Below are positions 1 to 5,623 of a DNA stretch of 9,044 nt, piece after piece. The notes under the pieces were generated by a model that had not been told where the DNA came from, made no database searches, and saw only the letters and a list, made by a program, of their open reading frames with translations. Source of the DNA: Microbacteriaceae bacterium (GTDB lineage: Bacteria > Actinomycetota > Actinomycetes > Actinomycetales > Microbacteriaceae); the NCBI GenBank assembly GCA_003454135.1, contig DMKW01000009.1, positions 885-9,928 on the forward strand. Reading direction: 5' to 3'. Made by a program: the position numbers and the translations under genes. Position 1 is the first letter of the stretch, and each line of letters starts with the position of its first letter.

Positions 1-55
1 CTAGATGATTGAGTCCTATTAGCGTTTGGCCGCGTGGAGGCTGTCAATCGTTGGC

Positions 56-101
56 GGAGGGTGTTAAACCCTGTTTGTGAAGACAGATCTAAACACCCTC
101 C
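56..101 (+). repeat. Inverted repeat enclosing the transposase start
   Basis: GGAGGGTGTT (56-65) is the exact reverse complement of AACACCCTCC (92-101). Inside it, CTGT (71-74) can pair with ACAG (83-86). The GTG start of the transposase remnant at 77 lies in the inner loop, and the only GGAGG ribosome-binding-like sequence is buried in the outer stem. The pairing is seen directly. That it lowers transposase translation from read-through transcripts, as known for IS10 and IS50, is inference. It could instead be part of the element's end, but no IS terminal repeat or target duplication could be recognised. Confidence 0.45.
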
Positions 102-316
102 TGACCACACTTTACGTCCATCTCGACGACCGGATCATCCCCGCGCTCGGGTTTTCCAGGGATCGTCATCCCGGTCGAAAACCAGTGTTGAACGATGTCG
201 AGTTGCTCTGCCTGGTCGTGGCCCAGCTCCTCGGGATCGCCTCAGACCGGAAATGGATCCGCTACGCCCACCAGCATCTCAAAGACATGTTCCCGAATCT
301 GCCGCAACAATCCGGT
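77..316 (+). pseudogene. IS982-family transposase, N-terminal fragment
   Basis: Eighty codons from GTG 77 encode a protein start typical of IS982-family transposases: an N-terminal LNTLLTTLYVHLDD segment, then LNDVELLCLVVAQLLG, and a final HLKDMFPNLPQQSG, which in the family is normally followed by YNKRLR. Here the resemblance stops abruptly after SG at about 316. The reading frame runs on to a stop at 391 only as the antisense of the neighbouring VOC gene. Full-length members are roughly 290-300 residues, and their DDE catalytic core lies downstream of this point, so the remnant cannot transpose. A ribosome-binding-like GGAGG lies 15 nt upstream inside a hairpin stem. The family assignment rests on recalled motif resemblance and is fairly firm; the exact IS is unknown. 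Confidence 0.8.
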
Positions 317-620
317 CGGCCGCTTCGAGCTGCTCCGCCGGTTTCAGCAGCCTTGCGCCGAGCGCCATGGCCTCCGCGTGGGCGGTCGTGATGTCATCGA
401 CGTACAGGTCGAGGTGAATCTGCTGGGGCTCGCCGTGAGGCCAGTCGGGCGGAACGTGCTGCGGGGCGAGCTGGATTCCCATCCGCGGTTCGCCGTCGAC
501 CGAGATGCTGTGCCAGTCGTCCTCCGTGTCGACCGTGCCGCCGAGGAGACCGACCCAGAATGTGCTCTCCTCGGCCAGGTTGGCGGCGTCGAACACGACG
601 ACTTGGCGGGCGATCCTCAT
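279..620 (-). pseudogene. VOC/glyoxalase-like protein, 3'-truncated by IS scar
   Basis: Read leftwards from ATG at 620, the product begins MRIARQVVVFDAANLAEES and continues through FWVGLLGG, MGIQLAPQHVPPDWP and a QQIHLDLYVDD segment to GARLLKPAEQLEAADR. This is the pattern of small vicinal-oxygen-chelate (glyoxalase/bleomycin-resistance-like) proteins of about 125 residues. After about 102 residues, near position 314, similarity ends. The last ten residues (IVAADSGTCL) are antisense IS982 sequence, with a stop at 279. The usual closing segment of the fold (D-P-x-G-H-P-F-C-L type) is missing, so the product is probably non-functional. ATG 620 is preferred over an in-frame extension to 713 because the family homology begins there and GGGAG lies 9 nt upstream. 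The substrate is unknown; many actinobacterial members are uncharacterised. Confidence 0.8.
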
Positions 621-646
621 GCGGTCATTCTCCCACCGCCCCGTCG

Positions 647-661
647 GATGCGCCGCGCATC
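647..661. repeat. Short palindrome in the VOC/lacI divergent gap
   Basis: GATGCG (647-652) and CGCATC (656-661) form a perfect 6-bp inverted repeat around a 3-nt centre. One more pair outside it, C645 with G663, follows a mismatch. It lies between the divergent VOC remnant and the LacI-type gene, 27 bp upstream of the VOC start and about 115 bp upstream of the regulator start. It could be an operator, but short G/C palindromes are common in DNA of this composition, so the call is weak. Confidence 0.2.
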
Positions 662-776
662 GGCGAAACCTCCACGCGGGCGGGGTGAGGAGATTATTCT
701 GAGAGGCACGCAACTTGAGCGCGGTCCTTGCTGTCTATGGTGCCGAGGCTCGACACCCAACCAAAGGAAGCACGCC

Positions 777-1811
777 GTGAAGCCGACATCAGAGCGCAGG
801 CGCCCGGTCACTCGCGGCGATGTGGCGCTCCACGCCGGTGTCAGCACGGCAGTGGTGAGCTACGTGGTGAACGCCGGGCCACGCAACGTCGCTCCGGCAA
901 CCCGTGAGCGCGTGTTGGACGCCATCCGGGATCTGGGCTATCGGCCGAACGCCGCGGCACGCGCCCTGAAACTCGGGGTGAGCGGGATCATCGGGTTGGT
1001 CGTCTCCGACAACACGAATCCGTTCTTCGCCGAGTACGCGCGCGCCGTGGAGCGCGAGGCGGCGGGCATCGACCTGTCCGTGATCCTCACCAACTCCGCC
1101 CTCTCCGCCAGCCTCGAACACCAGCTGGTGCAGAAGCTGGTGTCGCGGCAGGTCGACGGTCTGCTCCTGGCGAGCACGGATGACGACCCCGACCTCGAGA
1201 GCGCCAAGGACGCGCACATCCCTGTGGTGCTCATCGACCGCGCGGGCCCCGAGGAGGGCTTCGCCAGCGTGGGCGTTGACTTTCGGGAGGCATCGCGCAC
1301 GGCCGTCGAGCATCTCATCGCGCACGGCCACCGGAGCATCGGGATCATCTCCGGCCTCAGCGGGGGAACGACAACGAGGGACCGCGAGCTCGGCTGGGCG
1401 GAGGCCTTGGCCGTGGCCGGCCTGCCGGAGGGACCGATGGTGCGAGTCGACTTCGGCCGCATCGGGGGTTACGAGGCGGGGAGGCGGCTGCTGGCGTTGC
1501 AGGACAGGCCGACGGCCATCTATGCCATCTCCGACATGCAGGCGATCGGCCTGCTCCGTTCCGTTCACGAGGCGGGAGTGCGGGTGCCGGAGGACCTCGC
1601 GGTGATCTCCTTCGACGGGTCGGCCGAGTCCGAGTACAGCTGGCCGCCGCTCACCGCCATGCGGCAGCCGGTCGCGGAAATGGCAAGGGCCGCGATTGAG
1701 GCGCTCGGCGACGGGATGACGGGAATCACCGCCCACCAGACCTTCCGCGCCGAGCTGGTCATTCGCCGGTCCTGCGGGTGCGACGCCCCGGACGACGAGG
1801 TGTCCGGCTAG
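777..1811 (+). CDS. LacI-family transcriptional repressor of the galactoside operon (inferred target)
   Basis: The 344-residue product has LacI/GalR architecture. An N-terminal helix-turn-helix (about residues 13-32, TRGDVALHAGVSTAVVSYVVN) is followed by the hinge-helix segment YRPNAAARALKL (55-66). The periplasmic-binding-protein-like effector domain begins at GIIGLVVSDNTNPFF and includes VDGLLLASTDDD, VVLIDRAG, AIYAISDMQAIGLL, DLAVISFDGS and the closing PPLTAMRQP segment. GTG 777 is chosen because AGGAAG sits 6 nt upstream and the helix-turn-helix starts just after it; the open frame back to 195 has no family similarity. Recognition-helix residues read VSTAVVSYVVN where many relatives have SRVLN. 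The gene points toward the sugar operon but is separated from it by tatB on the opposite strand. A possible promoter is TTGAGC (715-720) with TATGGT (736-741), although the 15-bp spacer is short. Control of the operon, relieved by galactose or a galactoside, is inferred from position only. Confidence 0.92.
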   Translation: MKPTSERRRPVTRGDVALHAGVSTAVVSYVVNAGPRNVAPATRERVLDAIRDLGYRPNAAARALKLGVSGIIGLVVSDNTNPFFAEYARAVEREAAGIDLSVILTNSALSASLEHQLVQKLVSRQVDGLLLASTDDDPDLESAKDAHIPVVLIDRAGPEEGFASVGVDFREASRTAVEHLIAHGHRSIGIISGLSGGTTTRDRELGWAEALAVAGLPEGPMVRVDFGRIGGYEAGRRLLALQDRPTAIYAISDMQAIGLLRSVHEAGVRVPEDLAVISFDGSAESEYSWPPLTAMRQPVAEMARAAIEALGDGMTGITAHQTFRAELVIRRSCGCDAPDDEVSG

Positions 1812-2146
1812 CGGTACATCTCGTCCTCTTTGTCGGCTCGCGGTGGGGTCGGAGGGGTGCCGACCGGCGCCCGCGGCGTTGCATCGGCCGGATCGTCGCT
1901 CAGTAGGGCCCGGCGAATGATCGAGCGGGGGTCGCGCTGTCTCGGGTCGAGGCTCTTCCAGTCCACCTCGTCGAACTCGGGTCCCATTTCGTCGCGCACG
2001 CGCTCCTTGGCGGTGTCGAGCAGGCGACGCAGCCCGCGCACCATCTTCGCCAGGCCGGAGGCGTAGCGGGGCAGGTTTGCCGGACCGATCAGGATCACCG
2101 CGATGACCCCGATCAGCAGGAGCTTCTCGAACGTGAGACCGAACAT
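1808..2146 (-). CDS. tatB: Twin-arginine translocase subunit TatB
   Basis: The 112-residue protein has the TatA/TatB layout. A short N-terminal membrane helix (about residues 4-20, LTFEKLLLIGVIAVILI) carries Glu7 near its start. It is followed by the Gly21-Pro22 hinge, an amphipathic helix (about 27-60), and a charged, proline-rich cytoplasmic tail. The segment MGPEFDEVDWKSLDPRQRDP, recalled from actinobacterial TatB proteins, favours TatB over TatA. TatB works with TatC as the receptor for folded proteins carrying twin-arginine signals. The ATG at 2146 has AGGGA about 7 nt upstream. The gene stands alone, with no tatA, tatC, mrp or sigma-factor gene beside it. Its stop codon overlaps that of the converging LacI gene in the CTAG at 1808-1811. 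A TATACT on its strand (2270-2265) could be its -10 element. Whether it is the main genomic copy or a paralogue cannot be told here. Confidence 0.88.
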   Translation of the reverse strand: MFGLTFEKLLLIGVIAVILIGPANLPRYASGLAKMVRGLRRLLDTAKERVRDEMGPEFDEVDWKSLDPRQRDPRSIIRRALLSDDPADATPRAPVGTPPTPPRADKEDEMYR

Positions 2147-2183
2147 TTGGTTTCCCTGGCCTTGTGCAATCTGAGGTCATTCC

Positions 2184-2209
2184 GGCACATCGCGGGCAGA
2201 AAATGTGCC
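2184..2209. repeat. 7-bp inverted repeat near tatB
   Basis: GGCACAT (2184-2190) and ATGTGCC (2203-2209) are perfect reverse complements separated by 12 nt. The element lies in the presumed tatB leader, 38 bp upstream of its start, and about 210 bp ahead of the sugar-binding protein gene. It has no T-run and so is not a convincing terminator. It may be a regulator site or a leader hairpin of tatB; nothing in the sequence decides. Confidence 0.25.
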
Positions 2210-2244
2210 TGCCGACACGGACATTAAGCACACCCCAGAAGGGA

Positions 2245-2272
2245 TTCCCCGGAAGATCTACTGGAGTATATT
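2245..2272 (+). promoter_or_regulatory. Candidate promoter of the galactoside operon
   Basis: TATATT (2267-2272) matches five of six bases of the -10 consensus and lies in the most A/T-rich stretch of the gap. The best-placed -35 is TTCCCC (2245-2250), a poor match with a 16-bp spacer. The same A/T core gives TATACT on the other strand (2270-2265), so overlapping divergent promoters for tatB and the operon are possible. A start near 2279 would give a leader of about 140 nt. I saw no better pair between 2273 and 2420, but the call is weak. Confidence 0.3.
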
Positions 2273-2279
2273 CAAACGC

Positions 2280-2336
2280 GCATTGCTCGTGTACGTTGCT
2301 AGTGAGGTCGGCATTGCTCGTCTTGTCCTCGAGCAA
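2280..2336. repeat. Repeated TTGCTCG half-sites, candidate operator region
   Basis: The 11-mer GCATTGCTCGT occurs at 2280-2290 and again at 2311-2321, a 31-bp step, which is close to three helical turns. A third copy of the core is inverted: TTGCTCG (2314-2320) faces CGAGCAA (2330-2336) across 9 nt. A partial TTGCT also occurs at 2296-2300. The cluster lies immediately downstream of the candidate -10 element, where a repressor could block transcription. The repeats are seen directly. That the neighbouring LacI-type protein binds them is inference, and they lack the compact central-CG palindrome usual for that family, so another regulator is possible. Confidence 0.4.
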
Positions 2337-2360
2337 AACAGGTGTCGATCTCGTTGCATC

Positions 2361-2388
2361 AGGAGTGGCCGGGATCGTGGCCAGTCCT
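2361..2388 (+). promoter_or_regulatory. Leader stem-loop upstream of the binding-protein gene
   Basis: AGGAGTGGCC (2361-2370) can pair with GGCCAGTCCT (2379-2388) around an 8-nt loop. Nine of ten positions pair; the exception is a G-G mismatch (2365/2384). The structure ends 32 nt before the GTG start and before the AAAGGAG ribosome-binding site at 2406-2412, so that site stays free. No T-run follows, so it is not an intrinsic terminator. It may stabilise the transcript or be a DNA operator. It is placed in the leader only if transcription starts upstream, for example near 2279. Confidence 0.45.
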
Positions 2389-2420
2389 CCGCGGGATCCG
2401 ATTACAAAGGAGTAATTACA

Positions 2421-3725
2421 GTGACTTCCGAGAAAATCAGCGCCTTTGGCGCGATAGCGAAGACCCAGGTCAACCGACGCGTGATCTTGAGCGGGGCGGT
2501 GGGCGTCGCGGCGATCTCGGTCCTCGCGGCTTGCACCCCCGGCGGCGGGGCAAAGCCCACGGCCTCGAAGACTCTCACCTTCGGTTCGGGCTCCTCCGAC
2601 GACGTTCCGAAGCGGGCGTACGCGGCCGTGGTCGCGGCGTTCCAGAAGTCCTCGGGTGACAAGGTCACTACCAATACGGTCGCGCACAACGACTTCCAAA
2701 ACAACATCAACACCTACCTGCAGGGAAGCCCGGACGATTCGTTCACGTGGTTCGCGGGATACCGCATGCGCTATTACGCCGGCAAGGACCTCGTCGCCCC
2801 GATCGACGACGTGTGGGACAAGATCGGAAAGAACTTCAGCACCGGTCTCACCAAGGCGTCCACCGGAGACGACGGCAAGAAGTACTTCGTGCCCAACTAC
2901 AACTACCCCTGGGGCTTCTTCTATCGCAAGAGTGTGTGGGCCGCCAAGGGCTACACCGTCCCGACCAAGTTCGACGACCTCGTGGCCCTCGCCAAGAAGA
3001 TGCAGGCGGATGGCCTCGTGCCGATCGCGTTCGCGGACAAGGACGGCTGGCCGGCCATGGGCACGTTCGACTACATCAACATGCGCACCAACGGCTACAA
3101 GTTCCACATGGACCTCACGGCCCACAAGGAATCCTGGGACCAGAAGAAGGTCAAGGACGTGTTCGACAACTGGAAGCGGCTGCTGCCGTACCAGTCGACC
3201 AACGCCCTCGGCCTCACCTGGCAGGAGGGTGCCCAGCTCGTCGGCGCGGGCAAGGCCGGCATGTACCTGCTCGGCTCGTTCGTGACCCAGCAGTTCACCG
3301 ACCCGGCCGTGCTGGCGGACATCGACTTCTTCCCGTTCCCCGAGATCGCCACGGAGGGCATGGATGCCGTCGAGGCGCCGATCGACGGGCTCATGCTCTC
3401 GAAGAAGGGCGGCACCAACCAGGCTGCCCGGGACTTCCTCGCGTTCATGGGCTCACCGGCCGGCCAGGAGGCCTACTTCTCCGTGGACAAGTCGAACCTG
3501 ATGACCGCGAAGGGGGCAGACACCTCCGGCTACAGCGAATTCAACAAGAAGCTCGCCGATGTCATCGCCAATGCGAAGTCGATCAGCCAGTTCTTCGACC
3601 GCGACGCCCTCCCCGCGATGGCGAACAACGTGATGATCCCCGCGCTTCAGGGATTCCTGAAGGACGGCACAATCGACACGGCGAACCTCGAGGCGCAAGC
3701 CAAGGCGCTGTACGCGGCTCAGTAA
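2421..3725 (+). CDS. Extracellular sugar-binding lipoprotein of an ABC importer
   Basis: The 434-residue product is a family-1 (MalE-like) solute-binding protein that would capture an oligosaccharide outside the membrane and hand it to the two permeases downstream. The N-terminus holds NRRVILSG (residues 18-25), a hydrophobic stretch, and the lipobox LAAC with Cys38 as lipid anchor. The mature part carries typical segments such as LTFGSGSSDD, FTWFAGYRMRYYAGKDLVAPIDDVWD, WGFFYRKSVW, GKAGMYLLGSFV and a C-terminal LEAQAKALYAAQ. GTG 2421 is chosen because AAAGGAG lies 8 nt upstream and the signal peptide follows; an in-frame extension to 2205 would bury the signal. The paired arginines before the hydrophobic stretch resemble a Tat signal. 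The ligand is inferred to be an alpha- or beta-galactoside from the two galactosidases in the same operon. Confidence 0.92.
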   Translation: MTSEKISAFGAIAKTQVNRRVILSGAVGVAAISVLAACTPGGGAKPTASKTLTFGSGSSDDVPKRAYAAVVAAFQKSSGDKVTTNTVAHNDFQNNINTYLQGSPDDSFTWFAGYRMRYYAGKDLVAPIDDVWDKIGKNFSTGLTKASTGDDGKKYFVPNYNYPWGFFYRKSVWAAKGYTVPTKFDDLVALAKKMQADGLVPIAFADKDGWPAMGTFDYINMRTNGYKFHMDLTAHKESWDQKKVKDVFDNWKRLLPYQSTNALGLTWQEGAQLVGAGKAGMYLLGSFVTQQFTDPAVLADIDFFPFPEIATEGMDAVEAPIDGLMLSKKGGTNQAARDFLAFMGSPAGQEAYFSVDKSNLMTAKGADTSGYSEFNKKLADVIANAKSISQFFDRDALPAMANNVMIPALQGFLKDGTIDTANLEAQAKALYAAQ

Positions 3726-3743
3726 CAGAAGACAGAGAACATC

Positions 3744-4697
3744 ATGGCCGACACCACACTCGGCGTGACGTCGTCGGCCAGGGGCAGTGCGACCCCTGGC
3801 CGGCGCCGCCGGCGCTATAGCCTGCTCTCCACGCGAGACAAGCTCGTCCTCGGGGCAATGGTCCTCGTGCCCACCCTGATCCAGCTCGTTCTGATCTGGA
3901 TACCGACGGTGATCTCGGTCATGCTGTCGTTCGTTCGCTGGAACGGGCTTGCGTTCTCCGACATCCGCCCGGGCGGGCTCGCCAACTACGCCTACGTCTT
4001 CAGGGACTACCCGCCGTTCTGGCCGGCCCTGCAGCACAACATCTTGTGGCTGGTGTTCCTGGCGGTTATCGCGACCCCGCTTGGGCTGCTGCTGGCCATT
4101 CTGCTCGACCAGAACATCCGGGGAACCCGTATCTACCAGAGCATCTTCTTCGCCCCGGTGATGCTCTCGCTCGTGCTGATCGGAGTGATCTGGCAGCTGT
4201 TCTACTCGCAGAACAACGGCCTGCTCAACTTCCTGCTCGGCACGTCCGGCACCCCCAAGGCCGTGGACTGGTTCGGGGACCCCCACGTCAACATCTGGGC
4301 GGCCCTGATCGCCGCGACCTGGCGACACGCGGGCTACGTGATGATCCTCTATCTGGCGGGCCTGAAGGGCGTGGATCCCTCGCTTCGGGAGGCCGCGTCA
4401 CTCGATGGCGCCAACGCGGTGCAAACGTTCTTCCGGGTGGTATTTCCCGTGATGCGGCCGATCAACATCGTGATCGTGGTGATCACGATCATCGAATCGC
4501 TGAGGGCGTTCGACATCGTCTACATCATCAACCGAGGCACCAACGGACTCGAGCTCATCAGCGCCCTGGTGATCCAGAACCTGGTGGGGGAGGGACAGGT
4601 CATCGGCGTCGGCTCGGCCCTCGCCACCATCCTGCTCGTCGTCTCGCTCGTGCCCATCATCATCTACCTCAGCCGCACCTTCAAAAAGGAGGCCTGA
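3744..4697 (+). CDS. ABC sugar transporter permease, MalF type
   Basis: The 317-residue inner-membrane protein has an arginine-rich cytoplasmic start (GRRRRRYS, about 19-26). It has six predicted membrane helices near residues 33-57, 98-122, 130-156, 182-206, 240-262 and 288-311. The EAA loop that contacts the ATPase is clear: REAASLDGANAVQTFF followed by VVFPVMRP, with Glu216, Asp221 and Gly222. Order and size match the first permease of CUT1 (MalF/UgpA-like) importers. It starts 18 nt after the binding-protein stop with only a weak ribosome-binding sequence, and it abuts the second permease with no gap (TGA directly followed by ATG). It should form a heterodimeric channel with that second permease. 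No ATPase gene accompanies it. Confidence 0.93.
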   Translation: MADTTLGVTSSARGSATPGRRRRRYSLLSTRDKLVLGAMVLVPTLIQLVLIWIPTVISVMLSFVRWNGLAFSDIRPGGLANYAYVFRDYPPFWPALQHNILWLVFLAVIATPLGLLLAILLDQNIRGTRIYQSIFFAPVMLSLVLIGVIWQLFYSQNNGLLNFLLGTSGTPKAVDWFGDPHVNIWAALIAATWRHAGYVMILYLAGLKGVDPSLREAASLDGANAVQTFFRVVFPVMRPINIVIVVITIIESLRAFDIVYIINRGTNGLELISALVIQNLVGEGQVIGVGSALATILLVVSLVPIIIYLSRTFKKEA

Positions 4698-5621
4698 ATG
4701 TCCTCGCTCAGCACGCCAACACGACCGGCCGATGGTGGGGTCACGGGCCGAACGGCGAAGGTCGGCTCGATACAGCGGCCGCGCTACGGCATCCATCTGT
4801 TCCTGATCGTGATGTCGATCCTGTGGCTGATACCGCTGGGCTGGGCGGTCTTCACCGCCCTCCGGTCGAAGGCGGACACCGACAAGTTCGGCTACTTCAG
4901 TTTCGGCGGCGCGTTCAACTTCGACAACTTCGTGACCGCGTGGAACCAGGGCGGATTCGCCCGGCTGCTCACCAACTCCTTGATCATCGTGGCGCCGAGC
5001 GTGGTTCTCACCCTGTTCTTCGCCTCGATGATGGCGTTCGCGGTGAGCCGGTTCTCCTGGAAGTTCAACATCACGCTGCTGATCATGTTCACCGCGGGCA
5101 ACCTGCTGCCGCCCCAGGTGCTTGCCGCCCCGCTGTTCGAGATTTTCAAGCACATCACCCTGCCGTACAGCATCAGCGGATCCGGGAACCTCCTTAACAC
5201 TTACTTCGCGGTGATTGCGGTGGACACGGCATTCCAGGTCGGATTCTGCACGTTTGTGCTGTCCAACTACATGAAGGCCCTTCCCCAGGACCTGACCGAG
5301 GCCGCCTTCGTGGATGGCGCAGGAGTCTGGCGGCAGTACTGGAACATCATCATGCCGCTGACCCGACCGGCCCTGGCCGCGCTGGGCACCCTGGAGGTGA
5401 TCTGGATCTACAACGACTTCTTCTGGCCGCTCCTCTTCATCCAGAGCGGAAGCCTGCTGCCCGTGACCACCGGGCTCAACAACCTGCAGGGCCAGTTCCT
5501 CTCCAACTACAACCTGCTCGCGGCCGGGGCAATCATCACGGTGATCCCCACCCTGGTGATCTACCTCGCCCTTCAGCGCCAATTCGTCGCCGGTCTCACC
5601 CTCGGCGCCAGCAAAGGATGA
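4698..5621 (+). CDS. ABC sugar transporter permease, MalG type
   Basis: The 307-residue protein has six predicted membrane helices near residues 31-55, 91-118, 124-147, 169-191, 225-248 and 272-293. Its EAA loop reads TEAAFVDGAGVWRQYWNIIMPLTRPAL, with Glu201, Asp206 and Gly207. The short tail ending in QRQFVAGLTLGASKG is typical of the second (MalG/UgpE-like) permease of CUT1 importers. The ATG directly follows the stop of the first permease, and a strong AAAAAGGAGG (4683-4692) lies within that gene's last codons, so translation is probably coupled but also independently primed. It would pair with the upstream permease. Specificity for galactosides is inferred from the operon. Confidence 0.93.
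   Translation: MSSLSTPTRPADGGVTGRTAKVGSIQRPRYGIHLFLIVMSILWLIPLGWAVFTALRSKADTDKFGYFSFGGAFNFDNFVTAWNQGGFARLLTNSLIIVAPSVVLTLFFASMMAFAVSRFSWKFNITLLIMFTAGNLLPPQVLAAPLFEIFKHITLPYSISGSGNLLNTYFAVIAVDTAFQVGFCTFVLSNYMKALPQDLTEAAFVDGAGVWRQYWNIIMPLTRPALAALGTLEVIWIYNDFFWPLLFIQSGSLLPVTTGLNNLQGQFLSNYNLLAAGAIITVIPTLVIYLALQRQFVAGLTLGASKG
5613..5618 (+). promoter_or_regulatory. Ribosome-binding site deciding the GH42 start
   Basis: AAAGGA (5613-5618) stands 5 nt ahead of the ATG at 5624 but touches the ATG at 5618. Normal spacing therefore favours 5624 as the beta-galactosidase start, two codons inside the longest reading frame. The 5618 start would overlap the permease stop in an ATGA and cannot be wholly excluded. 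Confidence 0.55.
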
Positions 5622-5623
5622 CA

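Noticed and set aside
1..76. IS terminal inverted repeat or target-site duplication at the left edge
   Set aside because: No sequence here matches a partner elsewhere in the window, and the right end of the element has been lost, so an IS end cannot be defined.
195..776. In-frame upstream extension of the LacI-type gene
   Set aside because: It crosses the transposase and VOC remnants, has no homology of its own, and the helix-turn-helix plus a good AGGAAG site fix the start at 777.
2361..2388. Stem-loop as an intrinsic terminator or attenuator
   Set aside because: No T-run follows on either strand and no alternative competing stem was evident by eye.
2164..2415. 83-codon frame in the tatB/operon gap, stopping just before the binding-protein gene
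   Set aside because: It has no clear ribosome-binding site, no recognisable motif and no gene-like codon bias, and it overlaps the probable promoter and operator sequences. A leader peptide role cannot be excluded but is not supported.
2205..2420. In-frame N-terminal extension of the binding protein from GTG 2205
   Set aside because: It would put 72 residues before the signal peptide and ignore the well-spaced AAAGGAG ahead of GTG 2421.
789..3125. 778-codon open frame on the minus strand
   Set aside because: It runs antisense through the LacI-type gene, tatB region and binding-protein gene and is rich in Arg, Gly, Val and His without any recognisable domain. Long antisense frames are expected opposite high-GC genes.
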